NCBI RefSeq assembly: GCF_016907475.1
Contig: NZ_JAFBCA010000001.1
Location: forward strand, 3,038,001 to 3,102,000
Length of the DNA: 64,000 nucleotides
DNA from: Nocardioides cavernae
Lineage (GTDB): Bacteria > Actinomycetota > Actinomycetes > Propionibacteriales > Nocardioidaceae
Direction: 5' to 3'
The notes under the pieces are model-generated. The model saw only the letters and a program-made list of their open reading frames with translations, did not search any database and had not been told where the DNA came from. Positions 50,417-59,981 of this stretch are shown one piece after another; positions within the stretch are counted from its first letter, which is position 1; each line of letters opens with the position of its first letter. The translations under genes and the position numbers were made by a program.

Positions 50417-50716
50417 TCAGGCGGTGGTGTCGTCGCGCCGCTCGCGCAGCACCTCACCGGAGGTGTCGTTGCGCACCTCGCCACCCGCGGCCGGGTCGTG
50501 GGCCTCGTTGCGGGCCTCGATCTCGCGCTGCTCGGGGGTCTTCTCGGCGTCGTCATCGTCGCGGAGGCTCTTGGTCTCCGTCTTGAAGATGCGCAGCGCC
50601 TGTCCCGAGCTACGGGCCAGGTCGGGCAGCTTGGCGGCACCGAACACGAGCACCACGATCGCCAGGATCACGAGCCACTCCAGGCCCTGCGGCATGCCGA
50701 TCATCGGGTCGATCAT
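50417..50716 (-). CDS. tatA: Sec-independent protein translocase subunit TatA (99 aa)
   Basis: Seen: QGLEWLVILAIVVLVFGAAKLPDLARSSGQALRIFKTETKSL, one membrane helix and amphipathic helix with FGxxKLP; the tail is acidic and long. ATG 50716 has GGAG about 9 nt upstream. It works with TatC. Placed 46 bp from pafC, in the normal actinobacterial order pafB-pafC-tatA-tatC. Confidence 0.95.
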   Translation of the reverse strand: MIDPMIGMPQGLEWLVILAIVVLVFGAAKLPDLARSSGQALRIFKTETKSLRDDDDAEKTPEQREIEARNEAHDPAAGGEVRNDTSGEVLRERRDDTTA

Positions 50717-50762
50717 GTGGGTCACTCCGTCGTTGGTGGTGTGGTGGATCACGTGCTGGGGG

Positions 50763-51758
50763 TCACTCGGAGTCTACGCCGTCGTCCTCGTACATGCGGA
50801 GCGCCGTCCGGGCTGCGGTCGTGAAAGCGTCGGCGTACGCCGCTGGCGCAAGGAGCTCGGCGTGGGGCGCCAGGCGCAGGAGCAGGGACTTCACCCATTC
50901 CTCGCTGGCCACCTCGAGGTCGACGTCGATCGTGCCGTCGGGCCCCGGTCGCCTGCCGGTCACCGGGTAGTACTCGACGACCCAGCGCGCCTGGGGTGCC
51001 AGCCGCAGGGTGACGGTCGTGGTCTCGGCGTCGGTGAACCAGCCGCCGGTGAGGTCTCGGGCACGCGCGCCGGGGTCGGCGACGGGGCTGTCGAGCTCCG
51101 TGGCGGCCACGATGCGGTCCACCCGGAAGGCGCGGTCGCCGCCGGCGGTGTGGCACCAGGCGTCGAGGTAGAGCAGGTCCTCGACCCGGGCGAGCCCGCG
51201 GGGATCGACGACCCGGCGGGACTCCCGGTCGCGGGACGGCACGTGGTAGGTGATCTCGACCTGGTGGCCGTGGGCCAGCGCCGACTCCAGCACGGGAACG
51301 ACGGCGCTGCTCTCGAGCGGCGTCGGCGTGACGTGGAGGCGGAGCAGTCCCTCGCCGTCCTGCCCGGCGGCCTCCTCGAGCTTGGCCAGGGTCCGCTCGA
51401 TGACCTCGCGGGCCTCAGCGGGGGCGGTGTCGACCATCGTGCGCAGCGCCACGACGAGCGAGGTGGCCTCGGCGGGCGAGAAGCGCACCGGCCGGGCGAG
51501 GTAGTCGGCGTTGTCGACCCGGATGATCCGGTCGCCCTCCAGCGCCTCGAGGTCGACCTCGATCAGGTCACCGGGCAGCCCGGGCGACACCCCGGTCATG
51601 AACAGCAGCCGCAGGTCGCGCTCGATCTGGTCGGCGTCGGTGCCGAAGTGGGCGGCGGCGTCCTCCAGGCGCACCTCGCCGCGTGCCAGGAGGTACGGCA
51701 CCAGCGCGAGCAGGCGCGCCACCTGGTCGGGCGCGGTGTCACCGGTCTGCGTGCTCAT
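50763..51758 (-). CDS. pafC: PafC, WYL-domain transcription regulator (331 aa)
   Basis: Seen: HTH part QVARLLALVPYLLARGEVRLEDAAAHFGTDADQIERDLRLLFMTGVSP, then WYL-like core EITYHVPSRDRESRRVVDPRGLARVEDLLYLDAWCHTAGGDRAFRVDRI and the WCX end. With PafB it forms the heterodimer that activates DNA-damage genes independently of LexA/RecA in actinobacteria. ATG 51758 overlaps pafB by 4 bp. Confidence 0.94.
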   Translation of the reverse strand: MSTQTGDTAPDQVARLLALVPYLLARGEVRLEDAAAHFGTDADQIERDLRLLFMTGVSPGLPGDLIEVDLEALEGDRIIRVDNADYLARPVRFSPAEATSLVVALRTMVDTAPAEAREVIERTLAKLEEAAGQDGEGLLRLHVTPTPLESSAVVPVLESALAHGHQVEITYHVPSRDRESRRVVDPRGLARVEDLLYLDAWCHTAGGDRAFRVDRIVAATELDSPVADPGARARDLTGGWFTDAETTTVTLRLAPQARWVVEYYPVTGRRPGPDGTIDVDLEVASEEWVKSLLLRLAPHAELLAPAAYADAFTTAARTALRMYEDDGVDSE

Positions 51759-52735
51759 GACGCCTCCCCCGAGCCGGCCACGGCGCGGAGCCGGGCGACC
51801 ACGTCGTCGCGCAGGGACTGCGGCGCCACCACGACCGCGTCGGCGCCGTAGGTGAGCACCTCGTCGGCCAGCTCGTGCACGGGCCCCTGGACGACAACGG
51901 CGTCCCACCCGGGGCGGTCGGCGATCGGCGTCACCGACTCCGCGCGCCGGCGCAGGCCGACACCGGTGCCCTGCCGCAACCTGACCTCGGCCCGGACGGA
52001 CGGGTACGACGGCGAGAGCCGCCGGGCGACCTCGCGCACGTCGGTGCCGGGCGGGACGTCGTACGCCCCGGACCTGCCGCTCGCGCGGACGGTGCCGACG
52101 ATCCGCGAGAGCCGGAAGACGCGCTCGGCGCCACGGTCGACGTCGAAGCCGACGACGTACCACCGGCCCGAGGAGCGAGCGAGGCCCCAGGGCTGGACCC
52201 GACGGGTGGTCGGCGCGGTCTCGTCGGCGCGCTGGTAGGGGAAGCCGACCTGGCGCCGCTTGCCGATCGCGTCCCACAGGGGCTCGAAGGCCGGCTCGTC
52301 GGCGGTGATGGCCGGGGCGACGACCTCGAGGCGCGACGGGTCGATCTCGACGCCCTGGCCCTTCAGCTTGGCCAGCGCGCGGCCCGTCGCCTTCGCGAGG
52401 GTCGCCTGCTGCCAGACCTGGGCGGCCAGGCCGAGGACAGCTGCCTCGTCGGACTCGAACCTGATCTCCGGGAGCGAGGTCTGCTCGGTCGGGATGCGGT
52501 AGCCGATCTCGTCGTCGAAGAACGCGTCAGCGCTCCCGACCTCGATCACGGCGCCGATCTGTCGCAGGGCGTCCTTGTCGCGCTCGAAGGCACGCTCGAA
52601 CGCCTCGTCGCCGGCCGGCCCGCGGGCGTGCTCGGGGTAGCACGCCTCGCGGATCGCGTCCTTGCCGATGAAGCGCTTGGCGCCGAGCAGCAGGATGTGG
52701 AGGTTCATCAGCCGTTCTGCCCGTGGCTGCACCAT
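51755..52735 (-). CDS. pafB: PafB, WYL-domain transcription regulator (326 aa)
   Basis: Seen: AERLMNLHILLLGAKRFIGKDAIREACYPEHARG (HTH), RIPTEQTSLPEIRFESDEAAVLGLAAQVWQQATL, WYL-like VGFPYQRADETAPTTRRVQPWGLARSSGRWYVVGFDVDRGAERVFRLSRIVG. Partner of PafC. The name comes from the Pup cluster, but the protein controls DNA repair genes. Confidence 0.95.
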   Translation of the reverse strand: MVQPRAERLMNLHILLLGAKRFIGKDAIREACYPEHARGPAGDEAFERAFERDKDALRQIGAVIEVGSADAFFDDEIGYRIPTEQTSLPEIRFESDEAAVLGLAAQVWQQATLAKATGRALAKLKGQGVEIDPSRLEVVAPAITADEPAFEPLWDAIGKRRQVGFPYQRADETAPTTRRVQPWGLARSSGRWYVVGFDVDRGAERVFRLSRIVGTVRASGRSGAYDVPPGTDVREVARRLSPSYPSVRAEVRLRQGTGVGLRRRAESVTPIADRPGWDAVVVQGPVHELADEVLTYGADAVVVAPQSLRDDVVARLRAVAGSGEAS

Positions 52736-52770
52736 TCCAGTCCCCCTCTCCCCTGCGCCTGTCGGTCGGG

Positions 52771-53730
52771 TCAGGAAGCGCCGAGGATGTCGACGACGAA
52801 GAACAGGGTGTCGGTGCCCTTGATCCCGGCCTGCTCGTTGCCCTGCTCGCCGTAGCCGTCGGCCGGCGGGATCTCCAGGATCACGCGCGAGCCGACGGTG
52901 CGACCCACGAGGCGCTCGTCCCAGCCCGGGATGACCTGGCCGACGCCGATCGGGAACTCGGCGGGCTCGCCGCTGTAGGACTCGTCGAACGGCTTGTCGG
53001 CGTCGTAGACCTGACCGAGGTAGTTGACGGTGAGGGTCTGGCCGGCCTTCACCTTGGCGCCGTCGCCCTTCACGAGGGTGGTGGCGATCAGCTTGCCGGT
53101 GGGCTTGTGGGCGGTGCTGAAGTCGAGGCCGGTGATGACGCCGTCCTTCTCGACCAGCTCCGGCGCCCAGCCCGCGGGCTTCTTGTCCTCGCCCTGCGGG
53201 CCGTCGAGCGGCGGCACCGTCTCGGACCGGCCGAGGATGTCGACGACCGCCAGGACGGCGTCCTTGTTGCCGATGCCGATGTCGGGGCGCCCGCCCTCAC
53301 CGAACGCCTCCTCGGCGCTGGTGAGCAGCACGACGCGGTCGCCGACCTGGTTGCCGATGACGGTCTCGCGCAGGAACGGCAGGATGTCCTCCGACATCTC
53401 CACCGACTGCGGCGCGCCGTCCTTGGTCCAGGTGCTCTGCGCCTCCTTCTCGGTGAAGCCGTTGCCGATCCACCAGTTGGCCTTCACGGTGTCGCCCTCG
53501 GCGACCTCCTCGCCGTCGCCCTCGACGAGGACCTCGGTCTCGTCCTTCGAGCCGTCGAGGCGGCCGTCGAAGGTGACCTTCGGCTCCGAGCCCTGGTCGC
53601 CCTCGATGGTCACCGAGCTGAGGGACTCGCCGCCCTCCTGCGGGTCGCTGGAGCCGGAGCCGCAAGCGGCCAGTCCGAGCATGCTGAAGGAGAGGACACC
53701 GCTGAGGGCAGCGGAACGTACACGAGACAC
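52771..53730 (-). CDS. FKBP-type peptidyl-prolyl isomerase lipoprotein with two FKBP domains (319 aa)
   Basis: A signal peptide ends in the lipobox GLAAC. The first FKBP domain (about 80-190) is degenerate: EGDTVKANWWIGNGFTEKEAQSTW, RVVLLTSAEEAFGEGG. The second (about 215-318) is standard: VKAGQTLTVNYLGQVYDADKPFDESYSG, FPIGVGQVIPGWDERLVGRTVGSRVILEIPPADGYG, DTLFFVVDILG. It folds proteins outside the membrane. GTG start with AGGTG nearby. Its place between pafA and pafB is common in actinobacteria. Confidence 0.93.
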   Translation of the reverse strand: MSRVRSAALSGVLSFSMLGLAACGSGSSDPQEGGESLSSVTIEGDQGSEPKVTFDGRLDGSKDETEVLVEGDGEEVAEGDTVKANWWIGNGFTEKEAQSTWTKDGAPQSVEMSEDILPFLRETVIGNQVGDRVVLLTSAEEAFGEGGRPDIGIGNKDAVLAVVDILGRSETVPPLDGPQGEDKKPAGWAPELVEKDGVITGLDFSTAHKPTGKLIATTLVKGDGAKVKAGQTLTVNYLGQVYDADKPFDESYSGEPAEFPIGVGQVIPGWDERLVGRTVGSRVILEIPPADGYGEQGNEQAGIKGTDTLFFVVDILGAS

Positions 53731-53839
53731 GGATTCACCTGTTCGATCGGTCGGCGTTGCCCGGACACCCTATCCAGCACACCCCACGCCAACCGCCGCG
53801 ACACCACCGCGACGCCCGCGCGGGCAGGTCACGGGGAGG

Positions 53840-55201
53840 TCACATGCCGTCGATGAGGCGCTGCACCCGCTCGTCGTACGCCTTGAACGGGTCCTTGCAC
53901 AGCACGGTGCGCTGCGCCTGGTCGTTGAGCTTGAGGTGCACCCAGTCGACGGTGAAGTCGCGGCGACGCTCCTGCGCGCGCCGGATGAACTCGCCTCGAA
54001 GGCGCGCGCGCGTGTTCTGCGGCGGCACGCTCTTGGCCTCGAAGATCTTCAGGTCGCTGCTCACGCGGGCGACGGCACCGCGCTTCTCGAGCAGGTAGTA
54101 GAGCCCGCGCCCCCGGTGGATGTCGTGATAGGCGAGGTCGAGCTGCGCGATACGGGCGTCGCCGAGGGAGAGACCGTTCTTGGCGCGGTAGCGCTCGATG
54201 AGCTTGAGCTTGATGACCCAGTCGATCTCGCGGTCCACCAGGCCGAGGTCGTCGGACTCGACGGCCTTGAGCCCGCGCTCCCACAGGTCGAGCGCCCGCT
54301 CGATGGTCGGCGTGGAGATCTGGCGCCGGTCGACGAAGTCGCGGGCCTTGCCGAGGTACTCGGCCTGGATCTCCAGCGCGCTCGCCTCGCGGCCATTGGC
54401 CAGACGCACCTTGCGGCGGCCGGTCGGGTCGTGGCTGATCTCGCGGATCGCGCGGATCGGGTTCTCCATCGTGAGGTCGCGCATCACCACGCCCTCTTCG
54501 ATCATCCGCAGCACGAGGTCGCAGGACGCCACCTTGAGCATCGTGGTCGTCTCGCTCATGTTGGAGTCGCCGACGATGACGTGGAGGCGCCGGAACCGCT
54601 CCGCGTCGGCGTGCGGCTCGTCGCGGGTGTTGATGATGGGCCGGCTGCGGGTGGTGGCGCTGCTGACGCCCTCCCAGATGTGCTCGGCACGCTGGCTCAC
54701 GCTGTACGACGCACCGCGCGGCGTCATCACGACCTTGCCTGCGCCGACGACGATCTGCCGGGTCACCAGGAACGGGATCAGGATGTCGGCCAGCCTGCTG
54801 AACTCCCCCGCGCGGCCGACGAGGTAGTTCTCGTGGCAGCCGTAGGAGTTGCCGGCGGAGTCGGTGTTGTTCTTGAAGAGGTAGATGTCGCCGGCGATGC
54901 CCTCCTCGTGCAGGCGCGCCTCGGCGTCGAGCAGCAGGCCCTCGAGGATGCGCTCGCCCGCCTTGTCGTGCGTGACGAGGTCGACGATGTCGTCGCACTC
55001 CGGTGTGGCGTACTCCGGGTGGCTGCCCACGTCGAGGTAGAGCCGCGCGCCGTTGCGGAGGAACACGTTGGACGAGCGACCCCAGCTGACGACCTTGCGG
55101 AAGAGGTAGCGGGCGACCTCGTCGGGGCTCAGCCGGCGCTGCCCCTTGAACGTGCACGTGACGCCGTACTCGTTCTCGATGCCGAAGATCCGCCGGTCCA
55201 T
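53840..55201 (-). CDS. pafA: Pup-protein ligase PafA (453 aa)
   Basis: Seen: [16 protein letters not shown] (catalytic Glu9 of the glutamine synthetase-like fold), [87 protein letters not shown] and [32 protein letters not shown] at the C-terminus. It makes an isopeptide bond between the C-terminal Glu of Pup and a substrate lysine. TAGGGT 6 nt before ATG. Confidence 0.97.
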   Translation of the reverse strand: MDRRIFGIENEYGVTCTFKGQRRLSPDEVARYLFRKVVSWGRSSNVFLRNGARLYLDVGSHPEYATPECDDIVDLVTHDKAGERILEGLLLDAEARLHEEGIAGDIYLFKNNTDSAGNSYGCHENYLVGRAGEFSRLADILIPFLVTRQIVVGAGKVVMTPRGASYSVSQRAEHIWEGVSSATTRSRPIINTRDEPHADAERFRRLHVIVGDSNMSETTTMLKVASCDLVLRMIEEGVVMRDLTMENPIRAIREISHDPTGRRKVRLANGREASALEIQAEYLGKARDFVDRRQISTPTIERALDLWERGLKAVESDDLGLVDREIDWVIKLKLIERYRAKNGLSLGDARIAQLDLAYHDIHRGRGLYYLLEKRGAVARVSSDLKIFEAKSVPPQNTRARLRGEFIRRAQERRRDFTVDWVHLKLNDQAQRTVLCKDPFKAYDERVQRLIDGM

Positions 55202-55207
55202 GGACCC

Positions 55208-55213
55208 ACCCTA
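55208..55213 (-). promoter_or_regulatory. -10 hexamer TAGGGT of pafA
   Basis: TAGGGT with 6 nt to ATG 55201, leaderless type. Confidence 0.55.
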
Positions 55214-55268
55214 GGACCGCGGACCACGTCGGGACCGTCACTCCGCGCCGAAACTTGCCCCGGCTGCC

Positions 55269-55274
55269 TAGGTT
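55269..55274 (+). promoter_or_regulatory. -10 hexamer TAGGTT of the divergent hypothetical gene
   Basis: TAGGTT with 6 nt to ATG 55281. Confidence 0.55.
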
Positions 55275-55280
55275 GCGGGC

Positions 55281-55751
55281 ATGGATGAGCAGGCTCCTGA
55301 CTCCCGTCCCGACTCCCCACTCCAGTCCTGGCCCGCGCACGTCGCGACCGCCGTGGTCACCGGCGTCGCCACGACCTACATGCCGGTGCAGCGCTGGTCG
55401 CGTCCGACCCGCTGGGCGCTGCACGGTGGGATGGGAGCGCTCGCCGCGGGCGCCGTCGGCCTCTTCCTGCGCGCCCCCGGCAAGCTCGTCGAACCGGAGG
55501 AGCAGGATGCGCCTCCGTTCACGCTGAGCCCTGCGGCCAAGGCCGGGATCGCCGTCGCGTTCGGCACCACGATCGCCGCGATGAGCCGCGGCGGCCAGTC
55601 GGCGGACGCGTGGGCCGAGGGCGCCCTCACCCGGCGGGGCGTACGTCGTCCGCGACTGTGGATGGGCGTCGCCGCGGCAGGTGCCTCGCTGGCGGTGAGC
55701 GCCTCCGACAAGCGCCGGGCGGCTCGGGAACAGGCGTCGTCCACGTCCTGA
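55281..55751 (+). CDS. Membrane-associated hypothetical protein (156 aa)
   Basis: Seen: an acidic N-terminus, a helix HVATAVVTGVATTYM, a second hydrophobic block GGMGALAAGAVGLFL, and two more weaker ones (AKAGIAVAFGTTIAAMSRGG; MGVAAAGASLAVSAS). The end is basic. No family is recognised. It is on the plus strand inside the Pup-proteasome region, which suggests lineage-specific insertion rather than a core part. Confidence 0.7.
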   Translation: MDEQAPDSRPDSPLQSWPAHVATAVVTGVATTYMPVQRWSRPTRWALHGGMGALAAGAVGLFLRAPGKLVEPEEQDAPPFTLSPAAKAGIAVAFGTTIAAMSRGGQSADAWAEGALTRRGVRRPRLWMGVAAAGASLAVSASDKRRAAREQASSTS

Positions 55752-55797
55752 CAGGCCGCTCTTGACGGCCGGCCGTCACTCGGGCGAGCGTTTCCCC

Positions 55798-56208
55798 ATG
55801 GGACCTCGCCACCTCGTCGCGACCGTGCTGGTCGCGCCGGACGTCGTCCAGGACCTCGAGCTGAGGGTGATGACCGACGACATGTGGCTGTGGCCCGTGC
55901 GCTCGGCACCCGTGGTCGTCGACGGAGCGCGGATGGAGTTCCAGCTCCGCCGGCGGCTGATCGAGCAGCGGCGTGGTGCCTGGGACGATGCCTCCGACTG
56001 GACGCCCGCCTGGATCGGTTTCGGCGCCGCCTGGCACGAGTTCGGTCCGGAGGGCAACGCGCGTCCCTCGGGTCCCCTCCCCTGGGCCGCACACCAGCGG
56101 TTGTGGAGCGCGCTGGCCGAGTTCGAGTCGTCGGTGCGCTACCGCCGACGCCTCAACGGCATCCCCACCGAGCCGACGGCGGAGTGGCCGGGACTCAACC
56201 TGCGCTGA
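55798..56208 (+). CDS. Hypothetical protein (136 aa)
   Basis: No domain recognised. It begins MGPRHLVATVLVAPDVVQDLELRVMTDDMWLWPVRSAPVV and has a helix-rich, Trp-rich middle (DDASDWTPAWIGFGAAWHEFGP). It follows the membrane protein by 46 bp on the same strand and could be in the same transcript. No RBS is clear. The in-frame extension to 55762 has no better start. Confidence 0.6.
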   Translation: MGPRHLVATVLVAPDVVQDLELRVMTDDMWLWPVRSAPVVVDGARMEFQLRRRLIEQRRGAWDDASDWTPAWIGFGAAWHEFGPEGNARPSGPLPWAAHQRLWSALAEFESSVRYRRRLNGIPTEPTAEWPGLNLR

Positions 56209-56229
56209 GGGCTCGAGGTCTGAGGCCGC

Positions 56230-57213
56230 TCAGACCTGACCGGGCTCCGTCGGCGGCGGCGGTGTGCCGGGCGTCGGAGGCTGGCCCGGCTCGGGAGCCG
56301 GCGGGGGCGGTGCGACCGGCGGCGCGACCGGGGGCGCGACCGGGGGCGCGGTGGGCGGCGGGGCGACGGGCGGCTCGCCCGTGACCGGGTCCTCGAGGGG
56401 CGGCGTGGCTCCGGAGACCTGGTCGGTGGGGTCGGCAGGGTCGTCCTGACCGGACTGCCGCGGACCTGACCCGGCGAGCGCGTCCTCGGGTGCCGCCTCG
56501 TCGGCCTGCTCGGGGCCGCGCTCGCCGAGGATCTCGGCGAGCCGCGTCTCGCGCAGCCGGAGGAACTTCCGGGGCTGGGTGCGGGTGCGGTCGAGGGCGG
56601 CGACCTCGAGGTCGCCGGCCGGGATCACCCGGTCCTCGGACTCGCCGTGACCCAGGGCCGCGACCGCGACGCGGAGCGTCTCCTCCAGCGACCCGCCGCC
56701 GACGTAGTGCTCGGCGAGATGGCCTGCGACCGTGTCGGCCGCCCCACCCATCACGGCGTAGCCGTGCTCGTCGGCCACCTGGCCGTCGTAGGTGAGCCGG
56801 TAGAGCTGGTCGTCCTCGGCAGCGTCACCGACCTCGGCGACGAAGATCTCGACCTCGTAGGGCTTCTCGCCGCCCGAGGAGAAGATCGTGCCGAGCGTCT
56901 GGGCATAGGCGTTGGCGAGGCCGCGACCGGTGACGTCGCGCCGGTCGTAGGCGTAGCCGCGCATGTCGGCGAGGCGTACGCCGGCGATCCGGAGGTTCTC
57001 GAACTCGTTGTAGCGACCGACCGCCGCGAAGGCGATCCGGTCGTAGATCTCGCTGACCTTGTGCAGCGCCTGGGAGGGGTTCTCCGAGACGAACAGGACC
57101 CCGTCGGCGTATTGGACGGCGATGACGGAACGACCGCGGGCGATGCCCTTGCGGGCGAAGTCGGCTCGGTCCTTCATCAGCTGCTCGGGCGAGACGTAGA
57201 ACGGCATGCTCAT
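56230..57213 (-). CDS. prcA: Proteasome alpha subunit with proline-rich tail (327 aa)
   Basis: Residues 1 to about 240 are the PrcA core: [88 protein letters not shown]. Known PrcA is about 250 residues; this one adds a C-terminal tail of roughly 80 residues, almost only Pro, Ala, Val, Gly and Thr with repeats of PPVAPP. It forms the outer rings that gate substrate entry. It starts 23 bp after prcB. Confidence 0.96.
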   Translation of the reverse strand: MSMPFYVSPEQLMKDRADFARKGIARGRSVIAVQYADGVLFVSENPSQALHKVSEIYDRIAFAAVGRYNEFENLRIAGVRLADMRGYAYDRRDVTGRGLANAYAQTLGTIFSSGGEKPYEVEIFVAEVGDAAEDDQLYRLTYDGQVADEHGYAVMGGAADTVAGHLAEHYVGGGSLEETLRVAVAALGHGESEDRVIPAGDLEVAALDRTRTQPRKFLRLRETRLAEILGERGPEQADEAAPEDALAGSGPRQSGQDDPADPTDQVSGATPPLEDPVTGEPPVAPPPTAPPVAPPVAPPVAPPPPAPEPGQPPTPGTPPPPTEPGQV

Positions 57214-57236
57214 GTGGCTGTGACTCCTACGTCAGA

Positions 57237-58067
57237 TCAGGTGAGGGCCGCGGCCGGGCCGTCGGGGCGCTGCATCCGGGCGGCGATGATCCGGTCGGCG
57301 ATCGCCGAGACCTCGTCATCGGGCAGCCGCCGACCGCCGTCGGGCGTGATCACGTGGACCACCGGGAAGATGCGGCGGGTCAGGTCGGGGCCGCCGGTGG
57401 CCGAGTCGTCGTCGGCGGCGTCGTAGAGCGCCTGGACCACGGCCGTGACCGCGCCCTCGGCGTCGAGGTCGTCGCGGTAGAGCTTCTTGAGCGAGCCGCG
57501 GGCGAACAGCGAGCCGGAGCCGACGGAGTGGAAGGCCGTCTCCTCGTAGCGTCCGCCGGTCACGTCGTAGCTGAAGATGCGGCCCTGGTCAGCGATGAGG
57601 TCGTAGCCGGCGAACAACGGCACGACGGCGAGGCCCTGCATCGCCAGGCCGAGGTTGGCGCGGATGAGGGCGGCGAGCCGGTTGGCCTTGCCGTCCATCG
57701 ACAGCGTCGTGCCCTCGATCTTCTCGTAGTGCTCGAGCTCGGTCTGGAACAGCCGGACCATCTCGACGGCGAGGCCCGCGGTGCCGGCGATGCCGACCAC
57801 GGAGAACTCGTCGGCCGGGAAGACCTTCTCGATGTCGCGCTGGGCGATGATGTTGCCCATCGTCGCGCGCCGGTCGCCGGCCATGACCACGCCGCCGGCG
57901 AAGGTGGCCGCGACGATCGTGGTGCCGTGCGGCGCCAGGCTGCCGGCGTCGCCGGTGGGGACCGCGCGCCGCGACGGGAGCAGGTCGGGCGCCTGGACGC
58001 CGAGGAAGTCGGCGAAGCTCGACGTCCCGGGGGTCATGTAGGACGCAGGCAGGCGGGAGTCGCTCAT
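57237..58067 (-). CDS. prcB: Proteasome beta subunit (276 aa, with propeptide)
   Basis: Seen: a propeptide of 48 residues ending LAPHG, then the catalytic Thr49 in [23 protein letters not shown]. The core continues [56 protein letters not shown] and [23 protein letters not shown]. It is the protease subunit of the 20S core. ATG 58067 is preferred; a GTG at 58076 would overlap the pup stop and add MSR. Confidence 0.97.
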   Translation of the reverse strand: MSDSRLPASYMTPGTSSFADFLGVQAPDLLPSRRAVPTGDAGSLAPHGTTIVAATFAGGVVMAGDRRATMGNIIAQRDIEKVFPADEFSVVGIAGTAGLAVEMVRLFQTELEHYEKIEGTTLSMDGKANRLAALIRANLGLAMQGLAVVPLFAGYDLIADQGRIFSYDVTGGRYEETAFHSVGSGSLFARGSLKKLYRDDLDAEGAVTAVVQALYDAADDDSATGGPDLTRRIFPVVHVITPDGGRRLPDDEVSAIADRIIAARMQRPDGPAAALT

Positions 58068-58072
58068 GCGGC

Positions 58073-58270
58073 TCACTGACCGCCCTTCTGGATGAATGAC
58101 TTCACGAAGTCCTCGGCGTTGGTCTCGAGGACCTCGTCGATCTCGTCGAGGATCGCGTCGACGTCCTCGTCGATCATCTCCTTGCGCTCGGCGACGTCGG
58201 ACTCCACGACCTCCTCGGTCGCCGACTCCTCCTGCGAGGACTTGCGCGGCTGCTTCTGCTCCTGGGCCAT
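58073..58270 (-). CDS. pup: Prokaryotic ubiquitin-like protein Pup (65 aa)
   Basis: Seen: [65 protein letters not shown]. It is intrinsically disordered, and the central coiled region binds Arc. The C-terminus is GGQ, so Dop must first deamidate the Gln to Glu before PafA can attach it. It comes directly before prcB. The TAGGGT hexamer ends 6 nt before ATG; Dop is a separate transcription step upstream. Confidence 0.98.
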   Translation of the reverse strand: MAQEQKQPRKSSQEESATEEVVESDVAERKEMIDEDVDAILDEIDEVLETNAEDFVKSFIQKGGQ

Positions 58271-58276
58271 GCCTCG

Positions 58277-58304
58277 ACCCTATCCACTCCCGCCGACGCC
58301 ACAA
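58277..58304 (-). promoter_or_regulatory. pup-prcB-prcA promoter TTGTGG-16-TAGGGT
   Basis: -35 TTGTGG (58299-58304), 16-bp spacer, -10 TAGGGT (58277-58282), 6 nt to ATG 58270. This places pup's first base near the transcription start. Confidence 0.65.
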
Positions 58305-58380
58305 GGACGTTCACCCTCGGCGGACGGGCGCGTCGTGCCTCCACGGAGGACTTGGCGGGGAAGTCCGACACCTGGAGGGG

Positions 58381-58432
58381 GTTGCAACCGCCTACGAGCG
58401 TCGAAGTCCCCGCACGTGCGGGGACTTCGACG
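58381..58432. repeat. Double palindrome, copy 3, between dop and pup
   Basis: The 28-bp palindrome CGAAGTCCCCGCAC/GTGCGGGGACTTCG at 58402-58429, extended here to 34 bp (58399-58432). The left flank GTTGCAACCGCCTACGAGCG (58381-58400) is a degraded match of the right arm of the first palindrome at 41881-41900. It lies 17 bp after the dop stop, so it may end dop transcripts before pup. Confidence 0.85.
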
Positions 58433-58448
58433 GGAACGAGCACAGCCG

Positions 58449-59969
58449 TCAGCGGGTGATCGCCGCGACGAGGGCCTGGGCGGAGTCGCTGCGGTCGATC
58501 AGCTCGCCGACGTGGGCGCGCGTGCCGCGGAGGGGGTCGATGGTGGGGACCCGCTGGAGCGACTCACGGCCAGGGAGGTCGAAGATCACCGAGTCCCACG
58601 ACGCGGCGGCCACCGAGTCGGCGTACTTGTCGAGGCAGCGACCGCGGAAGTAGGCGCGGGTGTCGACCGGCGGGTCGTGCATGGCCGCCTCGATCGTCGC
58701 GTCGTCGAGCAGCCGCTCGATGCGACCGGCGGCGGCCAAACGGTGGTAGAGCCCCTTGTCGGGTCGTACGTCGGCGTACTGCAGGTCGATGAGGTGCAGC
58801 TTGGCGTCGTCCCAGTCGAGGTCGTCGCGGTCGCGGTACTGGGTGAGCAGCTTGAGCTTGGCGACCCAGTCGAGCTCCCCGGCGCACTCCATCGGGTCGC
58901 GCTCGAGCCGGGTCAGCACCGACTCCCAGCGGGCGAGGACGTCCACGGTCTGCTCGTCGGCATCGGCGCCGTAGCGGTCCTCGACGTACTTGCGGGCGAG
59001 GTCGAGGTACTCGAGCTGCAGCTGTACGGCGGTGAGCCGGCGCCCGTCGCGCAGGGTGACGAGCTGCCGCAGCGTCGGGTCGTGCGAGACGTCGCGGAGC
59101 GCCTTGACGGCCCCCTCGACGCTCAGGTCGCGGTCGATGAAGGCGTCCTCGATCATCGCGAGCACGAGCGCGGTGGTGCCGGTCTTGAGGTAGATCGAGA
59201 CCTCGGCGAGGTTGGCGTCGCCGAGGATGACGTGGAGACGGCGGTAGACGGCGGGGTCGGCGTGCGGCTCGTCGCGGGTGTTGATGATCGGTCGCTTGAG
59301 GGTCGTCTCGAGCCCCACCTCGACCTCGAAGTAGTCGGCGCGCTGGCTGATCTGGAAGCCACGCTCGGGTGTCGTGTCGCGCCCGTCCTGTCCGATGCCG
59401 ACCCGGCCCGCGCCGGTGACCACCTGGCGGGATACGAAGAACGGCGTCAGGTGGCGCACGATCTCGGCGAACGGGGTGGAGCGCCGCATCAGGTAGTTCT
59501 CGTGGGCGCCGTAGGACGCACCCTTGTTGTCGGTGTTGTTCTTGTAGAGCACGATCGGGGTGCTGCCCGGCACCTGCGCCGCCATCCGCGACGCGTCGAG
59601 CATCACCTGCTCCCCCGCCTTCTCCCAGCGGACGACGTCGAGCGGCGTCGTCACCTCCGGCGAGGAGTACTCCGGGTGCGCGTGGTCGACGTAGAGCCGC
59701 GCACCGTTGGTGAGGATGACGTTGGCCAGGCCGAGGTCCTCGTCGGTGAGCTGGCTCGGGTCGGCCACCTGCCGGGCCATGTCGAAGCCGCGAGCGTCAC
59801 GCAGCGGCGACTCCTCCTCGAAGTCCCAGCGCGCCCGCCGCGCCTTCACCGTCGAGCTGGCGTAGGCGTTGACGATCTGGGAGGACGCCACCATCGGGTT
59901 GGCCGACGGCTGTCCCTGCACGGAGATGCCGTACTCGACCTCCGTGCCCATCACGCGCCGTACGCTCAT
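58449..59969 (-). CDS. dop: Pup deamidase/depupylase Dop (506 aa)
   Basis: Seen: [37 protein letters not shown], a Dop-loop region near residue 40-75 ([22 protein letters not shown]), [50 protein letters not shown], and [37 protein letters not shown]. Homologous to PafA but longer because of the loop. It deamidates Pup's Gln and removes Pup from proteins. The ATG is 3 nt from the methyltransferase start on the other strand. Confidence 0.97.
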   Translation of the reverse strand: MSVRRVMGTEVEYGISVQGQPSANPMVASSQIVNAYASSTVKARRARWDFEEESPLRDARGFDMARQVADPSQLTDEDLGLANVILTNGARLYVDHAHPEYSSPEVTTPLDVVRWEKAGEQVMLDASRMAAQVPGSTPIVLYKNNTDNKGASYGAHENYLMRRSTPFAEIVRHLTPFFVSRQVVTGAGRVGIGQDGRDTTPERGFQISQRADYFEVEVGLETTLKRPIINTRDEPHADPAVYRRLHVILGDANLAEVSIYLKTGTTALVLAMIEDAFIDRDLSVEGAVKALRDVSHDPTLRQLVTLRDGRRLTAVQLQLEYLDLARKYVEDRYGADADEQTVDVLARWESVLTRLERDPMECAGELDWVAKLKLLTQYRDRDDLDWDDAKLHLIDLQYADVRPDKGLYHRLAAAGRIERLLDDATIEAAMHDPPVDTRAYFRGRCLDKYADSVAAASWDSVIFDLPGRESLQRVPTIDPLRGTRAHVGELIDRSDSAQALVAAITR

Positions 59970-59981
59970 GTGATGAGCCTA
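59961..59981. promoter_or_regulatory. Face-to-face leaderless promoters of dop and the methyltransferase gene
   Basis: Plus strand: TACGCT (59961-59966), 6 nt to ATG 59973. Minus strand: TAGGCT (59976-59981), 6 nt to ATG 59969. Each hexamer is built from the first codons of the other gene, and the region is an 11-bp near-perfect inverted repeat around GTG. Both genes cannot be read fully at once. Confidence 0.6.
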
